DNA of 63,139 nucleotides from an uncultured Dokdonia sp. (GTDB taxonomy: Bacteria > Bacteroidota > Bacteroidia > Flavobacteriales > Flavobacteriaceae): contig NZ_CALEMI010000018.1 of assembly GCF_937910895.1 (NCBI RefSeq), positions 1 through 63,139 on the forward strand, in the 5' to 3' direction. Each line of letters starts with the position of its first letter. Position 1 is the stretch's first letter. A model generated the notes under the pieces. The model did not search any database. It was not told the DNA's origin and worked only from the letters and a program-made list of their open reading frames with translations. The position numbers and the translations under genes are program-made. Shown piece by piece: positions 25,511 to 34,577 of the stretch.

Positions 25511-27127
25511 TTACTCCTTCCTAAACAAATTCACCGTCACCGAAGCCAACTCTGAATTTGGAAATTTCTGCCCCAAACGCTGATCTGGAAATAATCCTGC
25601 TTCTCCTAAAATTTTATGAAAAACAGGTACTTCCAAAATATATTGATCTGAAAAACCATGGGTCGCATCATACGCTGTGACGGCTGTTTTGCCAATATGC
25701 TGTGATGCAATTTCTGGCGGAACGGTGTGCAACTCGATGACTAGTAATCCAAACGTAGCTACATAAGGTGCCCATCGTTCAAAATGTTCTAACAACGAAT
25801 CTTCCACCAGATGATTTGGGATCCGCTCCCCTTCATACGCATACGCACCTGTAGAATCACTGACCCGTAATGAAGTTCTTGACGTAGGCGTTTTCCAAAT
25901 ACGATTATGATCTAGGAAAGAACGCACATTTAAGAGTTCGCTTAAAGAAACCCCATACTCATCTTGAAGGTCTTTTGCTAATCGATCTGGATCGCCAATA
26001 TCTCCCCAAACCACTTTGGCCCAGATTTCGGCTTGTACTAGATTGCCTTTGGTAATATTTAATGCAGCTTCATTATAATCGGCACCTACCAAAATAAGCG
26101 GATGTTCGTCTAACATGCGTCCGCGCAAGGTTTGTTTTTCAATGACATTAAAGAGATGAATCAAAAACGCACCGTTGCCACATCCCATATCGAGGATTCC
26201 CTTCGGTTGCTCTTCTATAGGTTTATTAAATAAATGAATAATAATTTCATCTACTACTTTAAAATAACTTGCGTGTGCACCTCCACTTCCCCATACATTC
26301 ATCGCCCGATCGACATGCCCTTCTTTATGTCCATCTCCAGCTTCTTTGGCAGCTTTAGGATTTCCAAAAAGTAGTTCATCCAAGGTACGTAAGGTTGGAA
26401 TATAGGATACGGTCACACCATACGCACTGGCACGTTTGGCATAAAAAAGTCCTTTTTCTGTAAATTGATACGTTCCGTGATGAGACGTAAACAACTCAAA
26501 ATAACATAAGATATCTAATAAATCTTTAAAATTACTTCCATCTTTATGGAATTCTTCAGGCTTAAAACTAGCCTGCATAAAGTATTTATGAAACATCCCT
26601 CCCATCGCTAGATGTACTAAGGTAGGTCCTAAAATAATCCCTTCAATATGTTTTAAAACCTGATGCTGAATTGTTGCTATGTGTTCATCATCTGCAATGG
26701 TAAGTCCATAATTATTTTGAAAGGCGTTGAAAATATTTTTCAACATTTGAAAAGGTTCTTTTTCAAACTTCCGATCATGAAATTTTGCTGAAAATTTTTG
26801 AAGATTGACTACATCTTCATACAAAGGAAAGAGACGAAAAGCAATCTCACTAGAGGAGGTTATATTATATGTTACATCACTTCCATCCCCATCTATAGAT
26901 TGGGTAAGCCATCCCTGAGAACATAGTATTCTTAAAGCCACATTGAGATAGCCTTCATTGGCATGATACGCGCTTGTCAACTCAGACAACCTACACGTTT
27001 TTTCTTGAAGTAATTGAGTTGTTATTCCTTTAGTATATAACTCATACGCAACAGGAGCTGTAACAATCCCATCCAAGTGTCTAAATAAATCTGAACGGTA
27101 TAGGGTATAATTGTTTTTTGTAGTCAT
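25511..27127 (-). CDS. Large class I methyltransferase with winged-helix N-terminus
   Basis: 538 residues. N-terminal about 130 residues look like a winged-helix dimerisation region (CRLSELTSAYHANEGYLNVALRIL), a middle segment repeats a similar helical pattern, and the SAM domain starts near residue 310 with ILDMGCGNGAFL, followed by LVGADYNEAAL and VWGDIGDP. NVRSFLDHNRIW is distinctive and reminds me of methyltransferases related to the AprA domain of polyketide loading modules, but that is recollection. No polyketide genes are nearby. Substrate unknown. Confidence 0.65.
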   Translation of the reverse strand: MTTKNNYTLYRSDLFRHLDGIVTAPVAYELYTKGITTQLLQEKTCRLSELTSAYHANEGYLNVALRILCSQGWLTQSIDGDGSDVTYNITSSSEIAFRLFPLYEDVVNLQKFSAKFHDRKFEKEPFQMLKNIFNAFQNNYGLTIADDEHIATIQHQVLKHIEGIILGPTLVHLAMGGMFHKYFMQASFKPEEFHKDGSNFKDLLDILCYFELFTSHHGTYQFTEKGLFYAKRASAYGVTVSYIPTLRTLDELLFGNPKAAKEAGDGHKEGHVDRAMNVWGSGGAHASYFKVVDEIIIHLFNKPIEEQPKGILDMGCGNGAFLIHLFNVIEKQTLRGRMLDEHPLILVGADYNEAALNITKGNLVQAEIWAKVVWGDIGDPDRLAKDLQDEYGVSLSELLNVRSFLDHNRIWKTPTSRTSLRVSDSTGAYAYEGERIPNHLVEDSLLEHFERWAPYVATFGLLVIELHTVPPEIASQHIGKTAVTAYDATHGFSDQYILEVPVFHKILGEAGLFPDQRLGQKFPNSELASVTVNLFRKE

Positions 27128-27264
27128 GTCACTAAATATAATGAAAAATGCTACATACCAGCTTTATATCCCTTATAAGAATGTTTCATCTTTTTTAAAA
27201 GGAAGTTTGCTCACTCAAAAGTACCGTTCCCTCATTGATCATTTTATAGCACATGAACTTCAAG

Positions 27265-27272
27265 TATGTTTG
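27265..27272 (+). promoter_or_regulatory. -7 promoter element (TATGTTTG)
   Basis: Perfect TAnnTTTG match 26 bp before the ATG of the T9SS-tailed protein. The nearest upstream TTG is too far away for a standard spacer. Confidence 0.45.
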
Positions 27273-27297
27273 ACCTAACTAATTAAATAATTATCTT

Positions 27298-27969
27298 ATG
27301 AAACAGATTACAATTCTCTTTATCGCATTCCATTTCTTTGGTCTTACTAATGCACAAACCTCTATTCATGGCTCCGTTTCAGATCGCATCGACCCTTTGC
27401 CTTGGGCGAATATTTACATTAAAAATAGCATTGTAGGAACCGTAGCTGACGAGGGTGGAAATTTCACCATAGACGCAAAAAAAGGGGACACACTTGCTAT
27501 CTCGTACACGGGATATCAAACCCAAGACATTGTCATAAACAATCAAAAAGAAATTGCTATCAAATTAGAAGGAGAGTCGTTAGATGAGGTTATTATTGTG
27601 TTTCAAGAAATTAAAATGGAGAGAAGACCTTTCGGTTGTTTTAGAAATTATTGTAACTACTGCACTTGCACCTCTACAGGCATTAAAATTGAAGCAACAC
27701 CCAATGATGAAGCATCAAAAAATACAAATCTATCTTTGTTTCCAAATCCATCGTCTGATGGTATATTCAACCTCAAGATGGCAAGCAGCTATAGAGAAGT
27801 CAATGTATATGTAACTAATTTGTTAGGGCAACAAGTAGCGTCAAGAGTATATCAAAACACCAACAACAGGATTACATTAGATGTATCGTCATTGCGTACA
27901 GGTATTTATTTAATAAATAGTGTGGCAGACGGAAAACCATTACCTACTCAAAAAGCAATTAAAAGGTAA
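27298..27969 (+). CDS. Secreted T9SS client with carboxypeptidase-regulatory-like domain
   Basis: 223 residues. Signal peptide (1-19, ending NAQ); a CarboxypepD_reg-like domain (about 22-98) with GSVSDRIDPLPWANIYIKN and GTVADEGGNFTI; a bridge holding the cluster CFRNYCNYCTC; and a C-terminal type A sorting domain (about 140-223) with LFPNPSSDGIFNL, VTNLLGQQV and LRTGIYLI. The first domain ends in SLDEVIIV, the sequence that in SusC/RagA receptors leads into the TonB plug, so this looks like a receptor N-terminus spliced to a secretion tail. The short Cys cluster might bind metal or form disulfides. Confidence 0.8.
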   Translation: MKQITILFIAFHFFGLTNAQTSIHGSVSDRIDPLPWANIYIKNSIVGTVADEGGNFTIDAKKGDTLAISYTGYQTQDIVINNQKEIAIKLEGESLDEVIIVFQEIKMERRPFGCFRNYCNYCTCTSTGIKIEATPNDEASKNTNLSLFPNPSSDGIFNLKMASSYREVNVYVTNLLGQQVASRVYQNTNNRITLDVSSLRTGIYLINSVADGKPLPTQKAIKR

Positions 27970-27981
27970 TGTTGAGGTATA

Positions 27982-27997
27982 CGCTTTCGCGAAAGCG
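27982..27997. repeat. Dispersed palindrome between convergent genes
   Basis: Perfect 16-bp copy, further extended by TA/TA on both sides, lying between the 27298 gene and the 3' end of metF. Confidence 0.9.
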
Positions 27998-28017
27998 TAC
28001 TATAATCTGTTACACTC

Positions 28018-28980
28018 TTAAAACACCGCGGCTGCAATCTGACGAATATTATCACTCTTTCCCATCGAATAATAATGCAATACAGGAACGCCAGCCGCTT
28101 TTAATTCTTTACTTTGCTGGATACACCATTCGATCCCTACTTGACGGATCGCTGCCGCATCTTTTGCATTGACCACTTCCATAACAAGCGCATCTGGCAC
28201 ATCTACGCTAAAACGTTGCGGGATCATGTTCAGTTGTTTTCTTGTCGCGAGCGGTTTTAATCCTGGGATAATAGGTTTTGTAATACCTGCGGCTCGACAT
28301 TTTTCAACAAAGTCAAAGTATTTCTGATTGTCAAAAAACATTTGTGTGACGACATAGCAAGCACCTGCCTCCAGTTTTTTCTTTAAAAAATGAATATCAC
28401 TTTCCATACTTGGAGCTTCTAGATGCTTCTCTGGATATCCTGCGACACCTATACAAAAATCTGTTTTGGCGCTGTTTTGTAAATCTTCATCTAAGTATGT
28501 CCCATGATTCAAAGCAACGATTTGCTCCACTAAATCCTGGGCATAGATGTTTCCGTTTTTATTGGGCTTATAATAGGTCTCACTTTTTACCGCATCACCC
28601 CGTAAGGCAACCACATTCTCAATCCCTAAAAAGTCCATGTCAATTAAGAAATTCTCTGTGTCTTCTTTTGAAAACCCACCACAGAGTACGTGAGGTACGG
28701 CATCAACACTATACTTGTTTTGTATAGCAGCACAAATCCCTACAGTTCCAGGACGTTTACGAACTACTTTCTTTTCTAAAAGTCCATCTTCACGTTCTTT
28801 ATAAATATATTCTTCCCGATGATAGGTCACATCGATAAATGGAGGTTTAAATTCCATGAGCGGATCTATATTATCAAAAATGGTGTTGATATTCTGTCCC
28901 TTGAGTGGGGGTAGAATTTCAAAAGAAAATTCAGTTTTGTTTGCCTCGATGGCTTTTGCTATATGGTCTCTTACTTTCAT
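28018..28980 (-). CDS. metF: 5,10-methylenetetrahydrofolate reductase
   Basis: 320 residues. Reduces methylene-THF to methyl-THF for MetH. TIM-barrel FAD enzyme: FSFEILPPLKG at the N-terminus (Glu proton donor), VTYHREE, NVVALRGDA, and CIGVAGYPEKH. It is 211 bp downstream of metH on the same strand, so it probably reads from the riboswitch-controlled transcript, although the gap is full of repeats. Confidence 0.93.
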   Translation of the reverse strand: MKVRDHIAKAIEANKTEFSFEILPPLKGQNINTIFDNIDPLMEFKPPFIDVTYHREEYIYKEREDGLLEKKVVRKRPGTVGICAAIQNKYSVDAVPHVLCGGFSKEDTENFLIDMDFLGIENVVALRGDAVKSETYYKPNKNGNIYAQDLVEQIVALNHGTYLDEDLQNSAKTDFCIGVAGYPEKHLEAPSMESDIHFLKKKLEAGACYVVTQMFFDNQKYFDFVEKCRAAGITKPIIPGLKPLATRKQLNMIPQRFSVDVPDALVMEVVNAKDAAAIRQVGIEWCIQQSKELKAAGVPVLHYYSMGKSDNIRQIAAAVF

Positions 28981-28997
28981 AAAATAATTTCATTTTC

Positions 28998-29176
28998 ATT
29001 TCCGCGAAGGCGGAAATCTTATTGCTTATTGCACTCGCAAAAGCCAGGTATTTTTTATTATTATATTCACCCACACACTTCGACAAGCTCAGTGTGACAT
29101 TCTTAGTAGGTTATTTTTTTATTGGAAGCTTTCTCTATAAAAACACCTCCCTCAATCCCTCCTTATTAGGAGGGAA
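28998..29176. repeat. Cluster of three different hairpin repeats between metH and metF
   Basis: Three imperfect palindromes sit in a row: ATTTCCGC-GAAG-GCGGAAAT (28998-29017); CACAC-TTCGACAAGCTCA-GTGTG (29074-29096), a REP-like type also inserted in metH; and CCCTCC-TTATTA-GGAGGG followed by AAGTTTT (about 29154-29176), structurally like the terminal repeats of the DUF559 insertion. They could attenuate metF expression or stabilise the upstream mRNA. Confidence 0.6.
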
Positions 29177-29191
29177 GTTTTCTGTTATTTA

Positions 29192-32100
29192 TCAATCTGC
29201 AATGTTGGGGGCTAACCATTTTTCCGCTTTCGCGAAAGCAATCCCTTTCCGCTTAGCAAAATCTCTCACTTGGTCTTCTTTTATTTTTCCTAACCCAAAA
29301 TAACGTGCTTCTGGATGCGCAAAATAATACCCGCTAACACTTGCTGCTGGCCACATCGCCAAGCTATCGGTAAGCGTCACACCTATACTTTTTTCTACAT
29401 GTAATAATTCCCAAATCGTTTCTTTTTCTAAATGATCTGGACAGGCTGGGTATCCCGGTGCTGGTCGAATACCTTGGTATTTCTCTTTGATAAGTTCGTC
29501 GTTTGCGAGCGTTTCATCGGTAGCATATCCCCAATGTTTTGTGCGGACTTCTTTATGGAGGTATTCTGCAAAGGCTTCGGCGAGACGGTCTGCGAGTGCT
29601 TTGATCATAATGGCGTTATAATCATCTAATGCTTCTTCAAATTCTTTTGCTTTTTCTGCGGTTCCAAAACCTGTGGTTACACAAAAAACACCTATATAAT
29701 CTTGTAATCCGCTTTCTTTTGGAGCAATAAAATCGGCTAGGGCGATGTTTGGTTTTCCATCTGCTTTTTGAGATTGTTGGCGTAGGGTTCTGAATACTCC
29801 CTCTGTCCTCTTAGCTTGTCCTTCGACAAGCTCAGGGTGACAATTTGTACTCCTTTTTTGATGTGAGTTCTCGACTGCGCTCGAACGGACAAGAATATCA
29901 TCATCATTGACGGTGTTTGCTTCAAAGAGTCCGAATGTTGCTTTGGCGGTGAGCCATTTGTCATCAAAAATTTGTTGAAGCATTTCTTGAGCATCGGCAA
30001 ATAATTCGGTGGCTTGGTTGCCTACAACTTCGTCGGTTAAAATGTCTGGATATCGTCCGTGTAGATCCCAACTTCTGAAAAATGGACTCCAATCTATATA
30101 ATCTTCGAGTACACGGAGATCGAGTGCTGAAATGGTTTGTATTCCCAATTGTTTTGGCTTAACAATATCTTCTGCCTTCCACGTGATTGAAAATTTATTG
30201 CTCCGCGCCCTTTCTATCGAAACATATTTCTTAACGCGTTGTCTGTTGTTAAAGCTTTCGCGAAAGCGTGTATATTCTTCTTTTAAATCATTTTTAAAGG
30301 TGCCTTTGGAATCCTTTTTCAATAAATCTCCTACCACAGTTACCGCACGTGAAGCATCATGTACGTGTACGACCGCATTTTTATATTCTGGATCAATTTT
30401 TACAGCGGTATGTGCTTTGCTGGTGGTGGCGCCACCAATCAAGATGGGAATTTTAATATCTTGACGTTGGAGTTCTTTGGCGAGATACACCATCTCATCT
30501 AGCGACGGAGTGATCAATCCGCTTAATCCTATAATATCTACTTGATGTTCAATAGCGGCGGCAATGATTTTTTCTGGTGGCACCATTACACCTAGATCTA
30601 TAATTTCATAATTATTACAGGCTAAGACCACCGAAACGATGTTTTTTCCAATGTCATGAACGTCGCCTTTTACGGTTGCCATTAATACTTTACCGTGCCC
30701 CCCAACCCCCGAAGGGGGAGTTTCAGACTCAAGCGCTTCCAAAATCTCTTCCAGAACGGTGTCAATCTGATGTAGCACTTGATGATTTGTAAAACGAATA
30801 ACTTTAAAACCCTTAGCTTCTAACCAATCCGTTCGTTCTTGATCACTCGTTTTATTTTCGGGTAATTGATGGATTGATCCATCTACTTCAACAATCAAAT
30901 TCTTTTTAAGACATACAAAATCAGCAATAAACTGACCTATAATATGTTGCCTTCTGAATTTAAATTCTTCTAAATTTTTACCAGCTAAAGCATTCCAAAG
31001 TATAGCTTCTGCCTCTGTAGGTTCATTACGCATTTTTTTTGCGTGGCTTTTAAGTAGCCCATACAAAACTGGATGTGCCGTTTGCCACGCTTGCAACTCC
31101 CCCTTTGGGGATCGGGGGGCTCTTTTTGCTTCTTCGATGTATGGTAAAAGGTACGCCACTGCTTTTTTCATGACTCTGGCACTTTTTACGACTTGTGGCA
31201 AGAACATCTTTCCGCTTCCAAAAAGGTCGCCTACCACATTCATACCTGTCATTAAATGTCCTTCGATTACTTGAATAGGCGCCGATACGGATACACGTGC
31301 TTCTTCTACATCTTCTACTATATATTTATCAATTCCTTTGACTAGTGCTCTTGTGATTCGGCTTTGAACGTCTTCTTCTCGCCAAGCTTCGGCTTCTTTT
31401 TCGGTGACTACTTTTTGACCTACGGTTTCAGCAAAATCTAATAAACGTTCGGTGGCGTCTTCTCTTCGGTTGAGAATAACATCTTCCACACGTTCTAATA
31501 AATCTTTTGGAATATCATCATATATCTCAAGCATCGCAGGGTTGACAATTCCTATGTTCATTCCTGCTTTAATGGCATGATATAAAAAGACAGAGTGCAT
31601 GGCTTCACGCACAGCATTATTTCCGCGAAAGCTAAAAGAAACGTTACTCACTCCTCCACTCACACTACAATGTGGTAAGTTAGTACGCACCCATCGGGTG
31701 CCTTCTATAAAATCAATCGCATTTAATTTATGTTCATCCATTCCTGTTGCGACAGGAAATATATTGAGGTCAAAAATGATATCTTCTGGCGGGAAGTTGA
31801 CCTCATCTACAAGTATATCATAACTGCGTTTTGCAATTTCTATACGTCGGTCGTAGTTGTCTGCCTGTCCTACTTCATCAAATGCCATAACAATCACCGC
31901 AGCGCCATATCTTTTGATAAGCTTTGCTTGCTGTTTAAATTGTGTTTCTCCTTCTTTAAGACTTATGGAATTTACGACACATTTTCCTTGCACTACTTGA
32001 AGACCCGCTTCTATGATTTCCCATTTGGAGCTGTCGATCATAATAGGAACACGCGAAATATCTGGCTCGGCAATGACAAGGTTTAAGAACTTGACCATCG

Positions 32101-32341
32101 CTTCTTTGCCATCAATCAATCCGTCATCCATATTGATATCGATGATCTGAGCGCCATTTTCGACTTGATCACGTGCAACGGATAGTGCTTCATCAAATTT
32201 TTCTTCTTTAATGAGTCGTAAGAACTTTTTTGATCCCGCTACATTGGTACGCTCACCTACGTTAATGAAGTTACTTTCTGGCGTAATTATTAAAGGTTCT
32301 AAACCAGAAAGCTTTAAATATCTTGGAGTTTCTTTGCTCAT
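29192..32341 (-). CDS. metH: Methionine synthase large subunit with two in-frame insertions
   Basis: 1049 residues carrying the methyl-THF (pterin), cobalamin and reactivation domains of MetH. Pterin domain about 20-290 ([13 protein letters not shown]). Helical cap about 310-405. Cobalamin domain about 550-680, with the cobalt-ligand His in GDVHDIG (H562) and [13 protein letters not shown]. AdoMet activation domain after about 720. Residues about 407-549 are a DUF559 endonuclease-like domain absent from normal MetH, and 819-849 are a translated REP-like repeat. Two dispersed palindromes are also read through (RFRES at about 693, AFAKAE near the end). Ordinary equivalents need about 170 fewer residues. 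It overlaps the small subunit gene by four bases. Whether the enzyme works with the insertions is untested, but every frame is intact. Confidence 0.92.
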   Translation of the reverse strand: MSKETPRYLKLSGLEPLIITPESNFINVGERTNVAGSKKFLRLIKEEKFDEALSVARDQVENGAQIIDINMDDGLIDGKEAMVKFLNLVIAEPDISRVPIMIDSSKWEIIEAGLQVVQGKCVVNSISLKEGETQFKQQAKLIKRYGAAVIVMAFDEVGQADNYDRRIEIAKRSYDILVDEVNFPPEDIIFDLNIFPVATGMDEHKLNAIDFIEGTRWVRTNLPHCSVSGGVSNVSFSFRGNNAVREAMHSVFLYHAIKAGMNIGIVNPAMLEIYDDIPKDLLERVEDVILNRREDATERLLDFAETVGQKVVTEKEAEAWREEDVQSRITRALVKGIDKYIVEDVEEARVSVSAPIQVIEGHLMTGMNVVGDLFGSGKMFLPQVVKSARVMKKAVAYLLPYIEEAKRAPRSPKGELQAWQTAHPVLYGLLKSHAKKMRNEPTEAEAILWNALAGKNLEEFKFRRQHIIGQFIADFVCLKKNLIVEVDGSIHQLPENKTSDQERTDWLEAKGFKVIRFTNHQVLHQIDTVLEEILEALESETPPSGVGGHGKVLMATVKGDVHDIGKNIVSVVLACNNYEIIDLGVMVPPEKIIAAAIEHQVDIIGLSGLITPSLDEMVYLAKELQRQDIKIPILIGGATTSKAHTAVKIDPEYKNAVVHVHDASRAVTVVGDLLKKDSKGTFKNDLKEEYTRFRESFNNRQRVKKYVSIERARSNKFSITWKAEDIVKPKQLGIQTISALDLRVLEDYIDWSPFFRSWDLHGRYPDILTDEVVGNQATELFADAQEMLQQIFDDKWLTAKATFGLFEANTVNDDDILVRSSAVENSHQKRSTNCHPELVEGQAKRTEGVFRTLRQQSQKADGKPNIALADFIAPKESGLQDYIGVFCVTTGFGTAEKAKEFEEALDDYNAIMIKALADRLAEAFAEYLHKEVRTKHWGYATDETLANDELIKEKYQGIRPAPGYPACPDHLEKETIWELLHVEKSIGVTLTDSLAMWPAASVSGYYFAHPEARYFGLGKIKEDQVRDFAKRKGIAFAKAEKWLAPNIAD
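29226..29239. repeat. Dispersed palindrome in the 3' end of metH
   Basis: Translated as AFAKA near the C-terminus of MetH. Confidence 0.9.
29795..29887. repeat. REP-like insertion inside metH coding sequence
   Basis: Contains CTTCGACAAGCTCAGGGTGAC (29821-29841) and a second unit, TTCTCGACTGCGCTCGAACG (about 29869-29888). Translated as RSSAVEN...CHPELVEG, it interrupts the conserved run between the ANTVNDDDI strand and [10 protein letters not shown]. coli MetH has only about ten residues here. Confidence 0.75.
30254..30267. repeat. Dispersed palindrome in the metH interdomain linker
   Basis: Read as RFRES between the cobalamin and activation domains. Confidence 0.9.
30698..31119 (-). mobile_element. 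422-bp DUF559 element with 25-bp terminal inverted repeats, inserted in metH
   Basis: The two ends (30698-30722 and 31095-31119) are inverted copies matching at 22 of 25 positions. Each is itself a hairpin (CCCCC-GAA-GGGGG and CCCC-AAA-GGGG) flanked by CCCCCC and AGTT. Between them, in frame with metH, lies a DUF559-type PD-(D/E)XK endonuclease-like domain: [30 protein letters not shown] (Asp near 474), [11 protein letters not shown] (Glu 485, Asp 487, His 491) and GFKVIRFTN. The predicted catalytic residues are intact. No intein splice motifs are seen at the ends. The reading frame stays open through both terminal repeats. Confidence 0.8.
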
Positions 32342-33333
32342 AATGCTATCGGTCTTGGGGTGACTCCTTCTACAATACTAGCAATCGCTTTGATATGTGC
32401 TGGGGTGGTGCCGCAGCAACCGCCTACAATATTTACTAGATTTTTATCTACGTACTTTTTAATTTGAGATGCCATTTCTTCTGGGGTTTCATCATATTCT
32501 CCAAAGGCATTGGGTAATCCTGCGTTAGGATGGGCTGAAATTCCAACTTCTGTTCTGGAAGCGATGGCTTCTAAATGGGGTTGTAATTGTTTGGCTCCTA
32601 GGGCACAATTAAACCCTACAGACAACAACGGAATATGAGAAATAGAAATTAAAAAGGCTTCGGCGGTTTGTCCAGAAAGGGTTCTTCCTGAAGCATCGGT
32701 AATGGTGCCACTGATCATGACGGGAACATCACTATTACGCTCTTCTTTTACTTCTTCGATGGCGAAGAGACAGGCTTTTGCGTTGAGGGTGTCAAATACG
32801 GTTTCAACTAGGAGGACATCTACCCCTCCGTCTAGTAAAGCCTCCACTTGTTGTTTGTATGCGATACGGAGTTCGTCAAACGAGATAGCACGATATCCTG
32901 GGTCATTGACATCTGGCGACATACTGGCTGTTTTATTGGTAGGACCAATACTTCCTGCGACAAAACGTGGTTTGTGTGGTTCTTTTTCGGTAAAGGATTG
33001 TGCGACTTCTTTGGCAATTTTCGCGGAAGCGTAATTCAAATCATACACATAGGCTTCCATCTCATAATCTGCCATGGCAATCGTGGTACTTGAAAACGTA
33101 TTAGTCTCCACAATATCTGCACCTGCAGCAAAGTATTTACGGTGTACCTCGGCAATTGCTTCAGGCTGGGTGAGCGAGAGCATATCATTGTTTCCTTTTA
33201 CAGAAAGATGGAAGTCTTTAAAACGCTCTCCTCTAAAATCCTCTTCTGAGAATTTATAGGCTTGTAACATCGTTCCCATAGCGCCATCCAAGATAAGAAT
33301 GCGTTCTTTAAGAGCTTTATGTAGTGTATTCAT
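32338..33333 (-). CDS. metH1: Methionine synthase small subunit (homocysteine S-methyltransferase domain)
   Basis: 331 residues, the Hcy-binding module of MetH as a separate protein. It has DGAMGTMLQ at the N-terminus, [12 protein letters not shown], the zinc Cys in GFNCALGA and the zinc pair in [11 protein letters not shown]. Split MetH is common in Bacteroidota. It overlaps the large subunit by four bases, ensuring matched synthesis. It is the first gene after the SAM riboswitch. Confidence 0.92.
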   Translation of the reverse strand: MNTLHKALKERILILDGAMGTMLQAYKFSEEDFRGERFKDFHLSVKGNNDMLSLTQPEAIAEVHRKYFAAGADIVETNTFSSTTIAMADYEMEAYVYDLNYASAKIAKEVAQSFTEKEPHKPRFVAGSIGPTNKTASMSPDVNDPGYRAISFDELRIAYKQQVEALLDGGVDVLLVETVFDTLNAKACLFAIEEVKEERNSDVPVMISGTITDASGRTLSGQTAEAFLISISHIPLLSVGFNCALGAKQLQPHLEAIASRTEVGISAHPNAGLPNAFGEYDETPEEMASQIKKYVDKNLVNIVGGCCGTTPAHIKAIASIVEGVTPRPIAL

Positions 33334-33433
33334 TTTTAGTTTCTAGTCAATCATTAAGCGCAACAGATATTGAAAAGAAATAGAGATGCAACCCCTTTGG
33401 AGCTTACAGCTAAAAATATATATCAAGATGATG

Positions 33434-33452
33434 TATAGGTAATCGACCTATA
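33434..33452 (-). promoter_or_regulatory. Hairpin in the metH riboswitch expression platform
   Basis: TATAGGT-CGATT-ACCTATA follows the aptamer directly on the minus strand. There is no T run after it, so an intrinsic terminator is not obvious; it may work through an alternative pairing. Confidence 0.4.
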
Positions 33453-33457
33453 GTTGT

Positions 33458-33556
33458 GTTATCTATACCTAAAACGGATAGAATGTAGCACCTTCTTTCA
33501 AGGGAAAGGGTTGCTAAGGTTTCACAGGGTCTAATCCCTCCACCTTTCTTGATAAC
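33458..33556 (-). promoter_or_regulatory. SAM-I (S-box) riboswitch upstream of metH
   Basis: On the minus strand the conserved S-box elements appear in order: TTATCAAGAAAGGTGGAGGG, then GACCCTGTGAAACCTTAGCAACC, then AAGGTGCTA. The closing helix P1 forms from GTTATC (33551-33556) and GATAAC (33458-33463). It lies in the leader between the promoter at 33587 and the metH start at 33333. Binding of SAM should lower expression of metH and probably metF. Confidence 0.92.
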
Positions 33557-33586
33557 TTTTCAATATGTACTGAACTTTTGTGAGTG

Positions 33587-33618
33587 CAAATATTGCGATA
33601 TAAAAATGAATTATCCAA
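33587..33618 (-). promoter_or_regulatory. Promoter of the metH riboswitch operon
   Basis: On the minus strand, TTGG (33615-33618) and AATATTTG (33587-33594) are separated by exactly 20 bp. The same two elements with the same spacing occur before the second SAM riboswitch (49964-49995). Confidence 0.65.
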
Positions 33619-33686
33619 CCTTTATTAGAAAAAAAATCTATTGAAATCGAATAAGTGTGATTTTATAGAAATTTTTTCTTCAATTA

Positions 33687-34577
33687 TCACAATTCATAGA
33701 TTCCTGATGAGAGATATCGATCTCCTCGATCGCAGATAATGGCTACGATAAGTCCGCTGTCAATTTGTGCGGCTACTTTTAAAGCCACGGTTACAGAACC
33801 ACCACTACTCATTCCTGCAAAAATACCTTCTTCTCTTGCTAATCGTTGTGTCATGGCTGTGGCTTCTTGCTGACTTACTTCAATTACTTGATCTACTTTA
33901 CTCCGATTAAAAATACTTGGCACATATTCTGGTGACCATTTTCGAATCCCTGGAATTTTAGACCCATCTGTGGGTTGTCCTCCAACGATGGTAATTGCCG
34001 AATTTTTCTCTTTGAGATAGGTAGAAGTTCCCATAATGGTTCCTGTGGTTCCCATGGCTGATACAAAATGTGTTACTTTACCATCTGTGTCATTCCAAAT
34101 TTCAGGACCTGTTGTGGCATAATGTGCTTTCCAATTATCATCATTTCCGAATTGATCCAGCATAAAATAGCCTTTTTCGTCTCTATATTGATTGGCGATA
34201 TCACGTGAGCCTTCAATACCTCTATCTCCACCTGTCAGAACAATCTCTGCTCCATAGGCTGCCATGGTTTGTACACGTTCTCCCGTAGCTGTCTCTGGCA
34301 TTACTAACGTAATTTTCAAACCTAATACTGTTGCTACCATTGCCAGCGCGATTCCTGTATTTCCGCTTGTGGCTTCTACCAAATGATCTCCCTTTTTGAT
34401 ATCGCCTCTTTCTAATGCTTTTGAAATCATATTAAAAGCGGCTCTATCTTTTACACTTCCTCCAGGATTATTGCCTTCTAGTTTTAGGAGAAGTTGAACC
34501 CCTTCTTTTTGTAATAACCGCTGTGGTGCCACTAAGGGTGTGTTTCCGATCTGTCCTGTAATGGGATTAACTTGCAT
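33687..34577 (-). CDS. cysM: Cysteine synthase, CysM-like
   Basis: 296 residues. PLP-dependent O-acetylserine sulfhydrylase. The N-terminus has GNTPLV and NPGGSVKDRAA with the PLP lysine; EATSGNTGIALAM binds substrate; MGTTGTIMG holds phosphate; the C-terminus is CDRGDRYLS. The short length favours a CysM over a CysK assignment. It overlaps cysE by 11 bp, giving a two-gene cysteine operon. Confidence 0.88.
   Translation of the reverse strand: MQVNPITGQIGNTPLVAPQRLLQKEGVQLLLKLEGNNPGGSVKDRAAFNMISKALERGDIKKGDHLVEATSGNTGIALAMVATVLGLKITLVMPETATGERVQTMAAYGAEIVLTGGDRGIEGSRDIANQYRDEKGYFMLDQFGNDDNWKAHYATTGPEIWNDTDGKVTHFVSAMGTTGTIMGTSTYLKEKNSAITIVGGQPTDGSKIPGIRKWSPEYVPSIFNRSKVDQVIEVSQQEATAMTQRLAREEGIFAGMSSGGSVTVALKVAAQIDSGLIVAIICDRGDRYLSSGIYEL

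Noticed and set aside
29737-30000. Minus-strand 87-residue frame containing KDKLRGQ inside metH
   Set aside because: It is an out-of-frame reading of metH through the REP-like insertion.
30698-31119. Intein in metH
   Set aside because: The inserted domain is endonuclease-like, but no Cys/Ser start, TxxH block or terminal His-Asn motif is seen at the ends. The inverted terminal repeats point to a DNA element instead.
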